From NCBI RefSeq assembly GCF_026625045.1, contig NZ_CP113089.1, positions 2,542,001-2,606,000 of the forward strand: DNA of 64,000 bases. The letters are read 5' to 3'. The notes below the pieces were generated by a model that searched no databases, was not told where the DNA came from, and was given only the letters and a program-made list of their open reading frames with translations. This document shows positions 7,664-14,942 of the stretch, piece after piece. The stretch's first letter is position 1. Each line of letters opens with the position of its first letter. A program made the translations under genes and the position numbers. Source of the DNA: Microcella daejeonensis (GTDB lineage: Bacteria; Actinomycetota; Actinomycetes; Actinomycetales; Microbacteriaceae).

Positions 7664-9266
7664 ACTTCGCCTCCGCCCACCAGCTCGTGCCCTCGAGCAC
7701 GAGCAGCCAGGCGATGCCGGCGGCGTCGACGACCTGCAGCCGGTGCGCGCGGCGGGCGCGCGCCGGATCCCACCAGCGCTCGTCGAGCGGCCAGGGCCCC
7801 GCCCAGGAGCCGATGGGGCGCACCGCCCCGCCGGCGCTGGGCGAGAAGCCCGCGGGCGGCGCGCTGAGCCGCAGGCGCTCGTCGACGGTGACGACCTCGC
7901 CCCGGGCATCCAGCACGGTGACGGGATGCCGCGAGGGGTAGACGGTCGCCGGGGCGGGCTGCGGCAGGGCTCCGGGCCACGGCCGGTCGACGGGGCGCGT
8001 GAGCACGGCGCGGTCGCCCCAGGGCACGAGCACCCGGCGCTCGGCGGGGGTGCGGCCGCCGGAGCGCTGCGGGGTGAGCACGGCCTCGTGCCCGAGCAGG
8101 CTCTGCACGCGCGAGAGGGCGTGGTGCACGCGCTCGTCGGGCCCCGAGCCCCAGAGCCCCGGCTCGTGGTGGGCGAGGGCGTCGAGGCTCTCGGGCACGA
8201 TGCGCACGCGGGTGATGGGGGCGCGCAGGTCGGGCAGGCCCGGGCCCATCGCCCCGGCCGCGCCGGCTCCCGCACCGCCGCTCGCGCCGCCCGGCCGCGC
8301 CCCGAGCACGCGCGTGGCGCCGCTGAGCTGCCAGCGCACGCGGTCGACGATCTCGCTCGGCCGGAACGAGCGCGGGTGCAGCCAGGCGCGCTCCTGCTCG
8401 CCGCCGAGCTCGTCGCGGAACCCGATGCGGATGGCCGTGGCGACGAGCCGGTGCCCGGCGAGGGTCTCGACGACCTCGTCGGCGAGCCGGCGCACGGCGA
8501 AGGCCACCTGGTCGACCCGGTCGAGGGGAGGCTCGAACTCGATGACCCGCTCGAGGTCGAGCGGCGGGATGCGCGGCACGAGCAGGCTCGTATCGTGCGC
8601 CGAGGCGAGCGCGTGCCGATGGGCTCCCCGCTCGCCGAAGCGCGCGCGCACGGCCTCGTCGGGCAGGGCGGCGAACTCGCCGAGGGTGCGGATGCCGAGC
8701 CGCCGCAGCAGGGTGGCGAGCTCGGGGTCGTCGAGCACGGTGACGGGGTGGGCGGCGAGGAACGCCGCCGAGGCGCCGGCCGGCACGATGCGCACGGGGG
8801 CGTCGGCGGGGGCATCCCGCGCGGCGAGATCGGCGGTGAAGGCGCCGTCGGCGATGCCGATGCGCGCGTCGGTCACGCCCTCCTCGATGAGGGCGGCCCG
8901 CAGGGCGAGAGCCGCGGCCCTCTCGCCGCCGTAGTAGCGGGCGGGGCCGCGCGCGCCGAGCACGACGAGGCCGGGCCGCACGACCTGCACCCCGGCGACG
9001 AGCCCTTCGAGGGCGTCGACGAGCGGGCCGAAGACCCGGTGGTCGCGGTCGTCGTCGTGCGGCACGACCGCGAGCGCCGGGGCGAGCGACTGGGCCTCGC
9101 GGCGCCGCATGCCCCGCCGCACGCCCTGCGCCCGGGCGGCGGCCGAGCAGGCGACGACGCGGTTGGCGCTCACGACGGCGAGCAGGGCGCCGGGCTTGGC
9201 CTGGCCGTCGCGCACGACGGCGAGCACCGGCCAGTCGGGCACCCAGAGGCACAGCGCGCGCAGCAT
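7656..9266 (-). CDS. imuB: ImuB, inactive Y-family polymerase-like mutasome hub
   Basis: A 536-residue DinB/UmuC-fold protein. The N-terminus LRALCLWVPDWPVLAV takes the place of the DxD-containing first motif of active Y-family polymerases and lacks the catalytic aspartates. This is the known state of ImuB, a scaffold that binds the beta clamp and recruits DnaE2 and ImuA. The palm/fingers-like region continues through ARYYGGERAAALALRAALIE and LLRRLGIRTLGEFAALP (helix-hairpin-helix, near residue 185), followed by the little-finger and C-terminal regions. ATG 9266 is chosen because it overlaps the imuA stop as ATGA; longer upstream frames are antisense to nothing conserved. Cytoplasmic. Confidence 0.92.
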   Translation of the reverse strand: MLRALCLWVPDWPVLAVVRDGQAKPGALLAVVSANRVVACSAAARAQGVRRGMRRREAQSLAPALAVVPHDDDRDHRVFGPLVDALEGLVAGVQVVRPGLVVLGARGPARYYGGERAAALALRAALIEEGVTDARIGIADGAFTADLAARDAPADAPVRIVPAGASAAFLAAHPVTVLDDPELATLLRRLGIRTLGEFAALPDEAVRARFGERGAHRHALASAHDTSLLVPRIPPLDLERVIEFEPPLDRVDQVAFAVRRLADEVVETLAGHRLVATAIRIGFRDELGGEQERAWLHPRSFRPSEIVDRVRWQLSGATRVLGARPGGASGGAGAGAAGAMGPGLPDLRAPITRVRIVPESLDALAHHEPGLWGSGPDERVHHALSRVQSLLGHEAVLTPQRSGGRTPAERRVLVPWGDRAVLTRPVDRPWPGALPQPAPATVYPSRHPVTVLDARGEVVTVDERLRLSAPPAGFSPSAGGAVRPIGSWAGPWPLDERWWDPARARRAHRLQVVDAAGIAWLLVLEGTSWWAEAKYD

Positions 9267-10114
9267 CAGCCGACCTCGCGCCAGCGCTGCTCGGCCCGGC
9301 GCACCGCGGGGCGGGTGCGCGCCGCCCCGAGCGGCGGGTCGAGCCGGCGGATGCCCTGCTCGGGGTCGGGCATGAGCAGCCGCCCGCTCACGGGCCGCCC
9401 CGAGCGCCTGCTCGTCACCGTGAGGGTCACCTCGCGACTGGTCAGGTAGCCGGATCCCTCTCCGAGCCCCGACCACCGGCTCTCGGTGAGGCTGATCATC
9501 GCCTCGGTCTGCGGCCAGGCGCCGAGCACGAGCAGGGTCGAGCCGCGCTCGCGCAGCCGGCTCGCGAGCTTCGCCACCGCGCCGTCGCTCGCCGCCCGCC
9601 CGGGTTTGACGACGATGACGCCGAGCGCATCCGCGATGGAGGCCGTGACGGTGAGCCACTGGTCGCCCGGGTGCGGCACGAGCACGAGCCGGTCGAGGTC
9701 GATGCCCATGGCCTCGGCGGCCTCGACGCCGAACTCGGGCATGCCGACGACGCCGCACCACGAGCCCGCGGCGGAGGGGCCGGCGAGCAGCGCCATGATG
9801 AGCGCGCTCGAGCCGCTCACCGAGTAGGCGGCGCCCTCCTTCAGCCCGCCGTCGGGCAGAAGGTCGGCGAGCGCCTCATGGGTGGGCTTCAGCCGGGTGT
9901 CGAGGGTCGTGCGCTGCAGCGAGTCGATGCGGGCCTGCAGCGCCTGCACCGTGTCGACCGTGCGCACCCGCGCACCGCCGTGCGCTGCGGCGAGCGCCGC
10001 CGACCCCGAGCCCGACCCGGAACCGGAGACCGCGCCCGCGCGCACCCCGGAGGCCGCGTCGACCGACGCGGTGGGGGAGAGGGCGAGAGCCGGCATGACT
10101 CCATGGTCGAACAT
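9266..10114 (-). CDS. imuA: ImuA-type RecA-like mutasome protein
   Basis: First gene of the imuA-imuB-dnaE2 operon, a RecA-like accessory protein (282 residues from the preferred start). The N-terminal region has a Gly-Ser tract, then the coiled VQALQARIDSLQ. The core shows EGAAYSVSGSSALIMALLAG in the place of a Walker A region (no clean GKT) and AWPQTEAMISLTESRW. The C-terminal tail is basic, as expected for the ImuB-interacting part of ImuA'. Three in-frame ATGs exist, at 10144, 10114 and 10096. The first lies inside the -35-like element. The second follows a CATATT -10 by seven bases and is preferred as a leaderless start. The third is possible. Confidence 0.85.
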   Translation of the reverse strand: MFDHGVMPALALSPTASVDAASGVRAGAVSGSGSGSGSAALAAAHGGARVRTVDTVQALQARIDSLQRTTLDTRLKPTHEALADLLPDGGLKEGAAYSVSGSSALIMALLAGPSAAGSWCGVVGMPEFGVEAAEAMGIDLDRLVLVPHPGDQWLTVTASIADALGVIVVKPGRAASDGAVAKLASRLRERGSTLLVLGAWPQTEAMISLTESRWSGLGEGSGYLTSREVTLTVTSRRSGRPVSGRLLMPDPEQGIRRLDPPLGAARTRPAVRRAEQRWREVG

Positions 10115-10144
10115 ACGTTCGAATATGGCAACCGCCACCGACAT
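10107..10144 (-). promoter_or_regulatory. imuA promoter: PafBC-type motif, -10 box and LexA (SOS) box
   Basis: Reading the minus strand: ATGTCGGTG at 10144-10136, eight bases, then the -10 hexamer CATATT at 10127-10122. This matches the RecA-independent damage motif used by PafBC in mycobacteria (tTGTCRgtg-N8-TAnnnT). It abuts the LexA palindrome TCGAACGTATGTTCGA at 10122-10107, whose 6-bp arms are perfect. The preferred imuA ATG (10114) lies inside the LexA box, so LexA would cover the transcription start. PafB and PafC are encoded at 20963-23000. Confidence 0.75.
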
Positions 10145-10228
10145 TCGACGGCGTGTCGGCCATCAGGGCGGGAACGACGGGGCGGGAGACCACGAGCGAC
10201 GAACCCTGCCATGCACGAGAATCGCGCA

Positions 10229-11008
10229 ATGACGTCCGAGCGCCCCCTGCTCATCGCCCACCTCAGCGACCTGCACCTGGACGGGGGAGCGGAGTCGTGG
10301 AGTCGGACCGCCGCCGTCATGGCGAGCATCGGAGGCAGCCGCACCCCGCTCGACTCCCTCGTCATCACCGGCGACATCACCGATGGGTCCTCCCCGGCGA
10401 TGGATGCCCAGCTCGAGCAGCTCCTGACGCTCCTGCCCACCGACGTACCGCTCGTGTGCTGCTCGGGCAACACCGATGATGCAGCGAGCATCCACCGCAT
10501 CAGACAGCACCCCGCAACCTCGCTGACCACGCCGGGGCTCAGCATCCTGCCGATCGATTGCGAGACGGGTGCGCCCGCCCGGCTGCGACCCCGATCCCTC
10601 GCGCAGGCACGGGCGCGACTCGCCGCGCTCACGACCGACGACCGCGCTCTCCTGGCGCTGCACCACCCTCCGGCGCCTCTCCACGGCACCGTCGGCGACC
10701 AGCTGCTGCTCCAGGCGGCGGATGACCTCGTCGAGCTCGCCGAGCATCCGGCCGTCATCGGCATCCTCGCCGGCCACACCCACTCCGCGACGGTCAGCGC
10801 CCGCGGCGCAGCACCGCTGCTCATCGCCCCAGGCGTGCGGTCGGAGGGCCGACTGCCCCATATCGAGGTCACCGACTACGAGGACGCTCTGGTCGATGAC
10901 CGCGCGAACCCCGCGTACCTCCTGCACCGCGTCGAGGGACGCACGATCACGAGCTACGCGAGGCAGGTACCGCTGACACCGACCGACTCATCGCCGCAAG
11001 CCCTCTAG
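10229..11008 (+). CDS. Calcineurin-like metallophosphoesterase with altered active-site motif
   Basis: A 259-residue class III phosphodiesterase-like protein resembling CpdA. It has the metal-binding blocks SDLHLDG, TGDITD, LHHPP and the terminal GHTHS. The third block, normally GNH(D/E), reads GNTD, so the histidine that acts as proton donor is replaced by threonine. Two-metal binding could persist, but activity on cyclic nucleotides is doubtful. ATG 10229 is chosen; an ATG at 10211 would add six residues. Codon use is a little less G+C-biased than in its neighbours. The gene converges with a small membrane protein gene, and the two stop codons interlock in one CTAG. Confidence 0.8.
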   Translation: MTSERPLLIAHLSDLHLDGGAESWSRTAAVMASIGGSRTPLDSLVITGDITDGSSPAMDAQLEQLLTLLPTDVPLVCCSGNTDDAASIHRIRQHPATSLTTPGLSILPIDCETGAPARLRPRSLAQARARLAALTTDDRALLALHHPPAPLHGTVGDQLLLQAADDLVELAEHPAVIGILAGHTHSATVSARGAAPLLIAPGVRSEGRLPHIEVTDYEDALVDDRANPAYLLHRVEGRTITSYARQVPLTPTDSSPQAL

Positions 11009-11259
11009 AGGAAGCGCGACCGCTCCCGCGAACCCAGAATCAACCCCACGGCGAGCAGCACCAGACCGACGACCGTCGCCACCATCGCCGCCATCATCAC
11101 GGCGGCATCGACGGGCAGCATCGAGCATCCCGCGGACGAGTCCTCGTACTCGCACGATCGCCACGGCTGGAAGAAGTAGACGACCGTGACGATCGCCCCG
11201 ATGAGGCTGAACACCCCGCCGACGACGACCAGCGGTCGTGTGATGCGTCGATCGCTCAC
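11005..11259 (-). CDS. Small two-helix membrane protein
   Basis: An 84-residue protein beginning at GTG 11259. That start overlaps the stop of the upstream HAD gene as GTGA, so the pair is translationally coupled. Two transmembrane segments are evident (PLVVVGGVFSLIGAIVTVVY and a later VMMAAMVATVVGLVLLAVGL), separated by an extracytoplasmic loop with two cysteines (SCEYEDSSAGCS) that could form a disulfide. The C-terminus is short and basic. I recognise no family, and its job beside the HAD hydrolase is unknown. Confidence 0.7.
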   Translation of the reverse strand: MSDRRITRPLVVVGGVFSLIGAIVTVVYFFQPWRSCEYEDSSAGCSMLPVDAAVMMAAMVATVVGLVLLAVGLILGSRERSRFL

Positions 11260-12158
11260 AGCCCGAGCTCCTCGACAACCATCCGCCGCAGGAACGCCGC
11301 CCCCGCATGGTCGTGCACGAGCTCGCCCTCGACGATCACCTCGTACTCGCGCTCGAGCACGCCGTCGGCCGGCCGCACGTCGACGTGCGCCACCGGGATG
11401 CCCCGCGCGTGCACGTGGTCGGCCATCAGGTAGTCCGAGCGCGAGTCGCCGACCGAGTACCAGCGGCGAGCGCCGACGCCGTGCGACGAGAACCACTGCA
11501 GGGCCCGGTCGGCCCCGCGATCCTTGTCGAGCCGCACCGACTCGATGTCGGTCGAGATGATGGTCGGATCGATGCGGAAGGGCGCATCACCCGAGGCGTC
11601 GGCCACGACTCGCGTGCCGTAGCGGATGCCCACCCCGAGCGAGCCGAGCAGGGCGAACGCCGCGGCCTGGAACGCCGTCTGCGCCGCGCGGTACACCTCG
11701 GCGGGGGCATCCACCCGCTGCTCGAGCGAGACCATGACGCGCTTGCCGTCGTCGACGAACATCGCGTGCCCGTAGTGCTCGCGCGCGAGCTCCTCGACGG
11801 CAGCGCGGGCGGGAGCGGGCAGCGCGACGCTCTCGTCGATCTCGAGCGCCCCGAGACCCGCGGGCGTGATGGGCGCCCAGACGCCGCCCTTCTCGAACAC
11901 GCCGAACACGAGGGCGGAGTCCCGCAGACCGGCGGCGACGAGCCGCGACACCACCTGCGAGCGCATGAACTCGTCACTGCGGCCCGTGATGAACGCGACC
12001 GGCACACCGGCGTGCGCCAGGGTCAGCAGATCGTCGACGATCGAGGGGATGGCGATGGTGCGCGACTCGGGGCTCGCGATGGGCCCGTCGACGTCGAGCA
12101 GCAGCCCCAGGGGAGCGATGATGGCCTCATGACCCGACTGAGCACTCTCACCCGTCAT
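11256..12158 (-). CDS. HAD-superfamily hydrolase
   Basis: A 300-residue protein with the HAD nucleophile motif LLLDVDGPIASP (DxDG, with Pro in place of the common Thr) near residue 20. Motif II is FITGRSDE, and the C-terminal motif is YSVGDSRSDYLMADHV, supplying the magnesium-binding acids. It probably hydrolyses a phosphate ester; the substrate is unknown. ATG 12158 has a strong Shine-Dalgarno sequence (GAGGAG with 5-6 bases spacing), so this start is well supported even though it lies 30 bp inside the divergent DUF2834 gene. The downstream small membrane protein overlaps its stop by four bases. Confidence 0.8.
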   Translation of the reverse strand: MTGESAQSGHEAIIAPLGLLLDVDGPIASPESRTIAIPSIVDDLLTLAHAGVPVAFITGRSDEFMRSQVVSRLVAAGLRDSALVFGVFEKGGVWAPITPAGLGALEIDESVALPAPARAAVEELAREHYGHAMFVDDGKRVMVSLEQRVDAPAEVYRAAQTAFQAAAFALLGSLGVGIRYGTRVVADASGDAPFRIDPTIISTDIESVRLDKDRGADRALQWFSSHGVGARRWYSVGDSRSDYLMADHVHARGIPVAHVDVRPADGVLEREYEVIVEGELVHDHAGAAFLRRMVVEELGL

Positions 12159-12500
12159 TGGACTCCTCGCGCCATCGTGTTCCTCGTTCTCGCGGTGATC
12201 GGCCTCGTCGGCACGTGGACGTACAACGTCATCGCCATCATCGAGCGCAACGACTTCCTGGGCGACTGGTTCAATAATGGCCCGGCGGTCGGATCCCTCA
12301 CGACCGACCTCCTCATCATGGCCGTCGCCGGCTGCGCCTTCATCGTCATCGAGGGCCGGCGACTCGGCATGAAGCACCTGTGGGCGTACATCGCCTTCTC
12401 GGGGCTCACCGCGATCGCCTTCACGTTCCCGCTGTTCCTGGCGAACCGCGAGCGGGCGCTGAAGCGGCAGGCCGAGAACATGGCACCCTCGGTGGAATGA
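12129..12500 (+). CDS. DUF2834 membrane protein
   Basis: A 123-residue protein with three predicted transmembrane helices. The DUF2834 landmarks are present: GTWTYNVIAIIE in the first helix region, NNGPAVGSLTTDLLIMAVAG in the second, EGRRLGMKHLWAYIAFSG, and FTFPLFLANRE at the end of the third. Function of the family is unknown; it is a cytoplasmic-membrane protein. ATG 12129 overlaps head-to-head with the start of the minus-strand HAD gene by 30 bp; a GTG at 12177 is a less likely alternative. It is coupled by ATGA to the following Pr6Pr gene. Confidence 0.8.
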   Translation: MTRLSTLTRHWTPRAIVFLVLAVIGLVGTWTYNVIAIIERNDFLGDWFNNGPAVGSLTTDLLIMAVAGCAFIVIEGRRLGMKHLWAYIAFSGLTAIAFTFPLFLANRERALKRQAENMAPSVE

Positions 12501-13273
12501 CGTACCGGTCTGACGCCGCCACCCGGGCGCGCCGTCGGACCTTCGGGGTGCTGCGCCTGCTCGCCGCCGTCACCGGCGTGATCGCCCTCGTCGCCCGCTT
12601 CGAGTACGGGCTCGGCTTCAGCGCCTTCGCCTCGGCGAACTTCTTCGCCTACCTCACCGTGCAGAGCAACATGGTGGCGGTGGTCGCGAACGTCGCCTGC
12701 GGCGTCGTGGCCCTGCGGCGGGCATCCGACCCCTGGTGGATGCCCGGACTGCGCGCCGCCGTCACGAGCTTCCTCCTCGTGGCCGGCATCGTCTTCGCCC
12801 TGCTCGCCTCGCAGGCCGCCGAGCGCGGCTACCGCCTCGACGTGCCCTGGAGCGACCAGATCCTGCACTACTGGCTGCCGGCCTACCTGCTGCTCGACTG
12901 GCTGTTCGCGCCGGGGGAGCGCCGGGTCAGCTGGCGCATCATGGCGGTCGTCGTCGGGTACCCGGTCGGCTGGGGTCTCGTCACCCTCGTGCGCGGGCCG
13001 CTCGTCGGCTGGTACCCCTACTTCTTCCTCGACCCGGCGCAGGTGAGCGGCTTCGGCGAGTTCGCGCTGTTCAGCCTCGCCGCGCTCGCCCTCTTCGCCC
13101 TCATCGCGGCGCTGCTCATCCTCGAGGGCCGGTTCCACCCGCTGCGGCGCCTGGAATCGGCGATCGGGATGCTGCGCCTCAGCCGCGCAGGAACGGCGCC
13201 AGGGACTCGACCACGACGTCGATGGCCTCGTCCTCGCCGAGCCCCGCGAACCGCCGGGCCTCCGCGCCGCTGA
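12497..13273 (+). CDS. Pr6Pr-family membrane protein
   Basis: A 258-residue six-helix membrane protein of the Pr6Pr (FAR-17a/AIG1-like) family, with an ATGA overlap with DUF2834. Typical features are YLTVQSNMVAVVANVACGV in helix 2, SDQILHYWLPAYLLLDWLF around helix 4, and YPYFFLDP with a final hydrophobic helix ending LILEGRFHPL. No catalytic role is established for bacterial members. The last 32 or so residues are a run of Arg, Pro and Ala that lies entirely inside the convergent amine oxidase gene (95 bp overlap), so the natural stop has probably been lost and the tail is likely non-functional. Confidence 0.8.
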   Translation: MTYRSDAATRARRRTFGVLRLLAAVTGVIALVARFEYGLGFSAFASANFFAYLTVQSNMVAVVANVACGVVALRRASDPWWMPGLRAAVTSFLLVAGIVFALLASQAAERGYRLDVPWSDQILHYWLPAYLLLDWLFAPGERRVSWRIMAVVVGYPVGWGLVTLVRGPLVGWYPYFFLDPAQVSGFGEFALFSLAALALFALIAALLILEGRFHPLRRLESAIGMLRLSRAGTAPGTRPRRRWPRPRRAPRTAGPPRR

Positions 13274-14576
13274 GCACCCCGACGAGCACGGGGTCGCCCG
13301 TCACGGCCTGGAGGTTGACCCAGGTGCGGATCAGCGCGCCGCCGTCGGTCGGCACGAGGCTCCAGGCCTCGGCGCTCTCCGTCCAGACCGGCTCGGAGTA
13401 GCGCACCCACACCGTCTCGAGGTACCCGACCGCGAGTGCGGCGATGCCCCGCCGGTTGGTGAGCGGCAGCTCGGGCTCGAAGGTGATGCCGCCCGACTTC
13501 AGCACCCCGAGCGGCACGGTGAGGACCGCGCGGTCGACGGTGAGCGACTCGCCCGTGCCGAGGCGCAGGCCCAGCGAGGCCTCCTCGCGCTGCACGGCGG
13601 TGACGGCGCTCGACTGCAGCACGTCGATCCCGTCGAGCAGCAGGTCGACGTACCGCTGCAGCCCGCCGACCGACAGCTTCCGGTCGCCGGTCGGCCGCTC
13701 GTCGAGGGAGTACCGCGCCGAGAGGCGCCGCGCCTCCGCTCCCGTGTCGATGCCGAGCGCGTCGGTGAGCAGGGCGGCCGCCTCGCGCGGCGAGGGACCC
13801 TCGCCGATCGGCGTCTCATCGAGGGGGGCGAGGCGGGCGAGAGCGCCGCTCACGGGCAGATCGAAGGCCACCTCGGCCGCCGCCGCGGCCACCGAGCCGG
13901 CGAGCATCTCGACGGCCTCGGCGGTCGTGCCGGCATCGAGCTCGCGATCCTCGGCCCGCACGGACGTGCGGGGCAGGAGCTCGGTCTCGACCCCCGCCTC
14001 CTCCAGGGCGGCGAGCAGCACGTCGTCGCGACCCTCGCGCAGCCACAGGGCGCCGAGCTCGTCGGGCTGCTGCCCCGCGCCGTCGACGGTGCGGATGCGC
14101 CCGCCGACGCGCTCGCGCGCCTCGATGACGTAGACCTCGAAGCCGGCGTCGCGGATGCGGCGCGCGGCGATCGCGCCCGCGAGGCCGGCGCCGACGACCG
14201 CGATGCGCTCGCCCTCCTCGGCCAGGGCGAGCAGCTCCTCGGCCGCCCGCTCGCCGCTCTCGCGGGCGCCCTCCAGGCTGCTGGGGGCCGTGCGGGAGGT
14301 CGCCTCGCCGGCGAAGAACAGCCGGTCGTCGACCGGCGCGGCCAGATCGTCGCGCCGGTCGGGCGTCTCGCCGACGGGGAGGAAGCTCGTGGCGCCCTGC
14401 GCGAAGCCGTCGCCCGTCCAGTCGCTGCGGCGGATGGAGACGGGCCGCAGGGGGTCGACGGGAGGCGTCGTGGTGGGGGCGGGGGTCGGCGTCGGGCGCT
14501 CCGGCGTGCACGCGGCGAGCGCCAGCACCGAGGCGCCGGTGGCCCCGGCGAGGAGGGTGCGTCGCGACACGGTCAT
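13179..14576 (-). CDS. Tat-exported lipoprotein flavin amine oxidase with circularly permuted domain order
   Basis: A 465-residue FAD amine-oxidase-like protein. The N-terminus has a twin-arginine signal (SRRTLLAG) and lipobox LAAC with Cys23, so it should be folded in the cytoplasm, exported and lipid-anchored. Residues 53-115 (DWTGDGFAQGATSF, LFFAGEATS, EGARESGERAA) are the segment that closes ordinary amine oxidases. Only after it comes the FAD-binding IAVVGAGLAGAIAARR (GxGxxG at 129-134) and ERVGGRIRT. The protein stops at VVVESLAPFLRG, just where that closing segment would normally follow. ATG 14576 is preferred over 14600 because it starts directly at the signal peptide. Substrate unknown. 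Confidence 0.85.
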   Translation of the reverse strand: MTVSRRTLLAGATGASVLALAACTPERPTPTPAPTTTPPVDPLRPVSIRRSDWTGDGFAQGATSFLPVGETPDRRDDLAAPVDDRLFFAGEATSRTAPSSLEGARESGERAAEELLALAEEGERIAVVGAGLAGAIAARRIRDAGFEVYVIEARERVGGRIRTVDGAGQQPDELGALWLREGRDDVLLAALEEAGVETELLPRTSVRAEDRELDAGTTAEAVEMLAGSVAAAAAEVAFDLPVSGALARLAPLDETPIGEGPSPREAAALLTDALGIDTGAEARRLSARYSLDERPTGDRKLSVGGLQRYVDLLLDGIDVLQSSAVTAVQREEASLGLRLGTGESLTVDRAVLTVPLGVLKSGGITFEPELPLTNRRGIAALAVGYLETVWVRYSEPVWTESAEAWSLVPTDGGALIRTWVNLQAVTGDPVLVGVLSGAEARRFAGLGEDEAIDVVVESLAPFLRG

Positions 14577-14634
14577 CGCGCGCAACCCTACCGGGAGCAT
14601 CCCGCCGCGGGATCGACCCGTCGCCGAACGACCG

Positions 14635-14668
14635 AACGGCCCCGGGAGCGGAGCTCACCGGGGCCGTT
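14635..14668 (-). terminator. GC-rich hairpin downstream of tRNA-Leu
   Basis: An 11-bp perfect inverted repeat (AACGGCCCCGG and its complement, 12-base loop) lies between the tRNA gene and the amine oxidase start on the minus strand. It has no T-tract. It probably ends the tRNA transcript. Confidence 0.5.
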
Positions 14669-14755
14669 CACCTGACGAATCAGGCCTGTCTCAACCAGGT
14701 CGAAACCTATGGTCGAACGACCGACGAGAACGGATTCTCATCGGCCGGACCAGCG

Positions 14756-14840
14756 TGCGCGAGGGGGGACTTGAACCCCCACGCCCTATACGGGCACTAG
14801 CACCTCAAGCTAGCGCGTCTGCCATTTCCGCCACCCGCGC
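14756..14840 (-). tRNA. tRNA-Leu (anticodon GAG)
   Basis: An 85-nt type II tRNA. The acceptor stem GCGCGGG pairs with CTCGCGC (one G-U), and the discriminator is A73. The anticodon stem CTAGC/GCTAG encloses loop TTGAGGT, giving anticodon GAG at 14806-14804, which reads CUC, a favoured leucine codon here. A long variable arm and the T-loop TTCAAGT are present. The 3' CCA is not encoded. Confidence 0.95.
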
Positions 14841-14929
14841 TGGTCCGGCTGCTCCGCACGAGGGCGGGGCAACCGAGAGACGACATTAGCACGTCCGCAG
14901 ACCCCCCTCGCACCGCGGCGAGCGCCGGG

Positions 14930-14935
14930 TAGCGT
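14930..14935 (+). promoter_or_regulatory. -10 hexamer, leaderless arrangement
   Basis: TAGCGT followed by seven bases and the ATG at 14943. It faces away from the tRNA gene. Confidence 0.5.
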
Positions 14936-14942
14936 GGAGGTC

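Noticed and set aside
7656-9266. Considered as an active DinB-type DNA polymerase IV
   Set aside because: The first catalytic aspartate motif is missing and the gene sits between imuA and dnaE2, which identifies ImuB.
2772-9449. A 2225-codon open frame on the plus strand, antisense to DUF1206, dnaE2 and imuB
   Set aside because: It is an artefact of extreme GC3 bias: the frame opposite high-GC genes rarely meets stops. Its composition is low-complexity Gly/Ala/Glu/Arg with no domain, while the minus strand encodes well-conserved proteins.
10114-10144. The upstream imuA ATG at 10144
   Set aside because: It is part of the ATGTCGGTG promoter element, and translation from it would place the -10 and LexA boxes inside the gene.
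12155-13138. A long minus-strand frame opposite DUF2834 and Pr6Pr
   Set aside because: Charged, low-complexity shadow; the plus-strand proteins have clear membrane helices and coupling overlaps.
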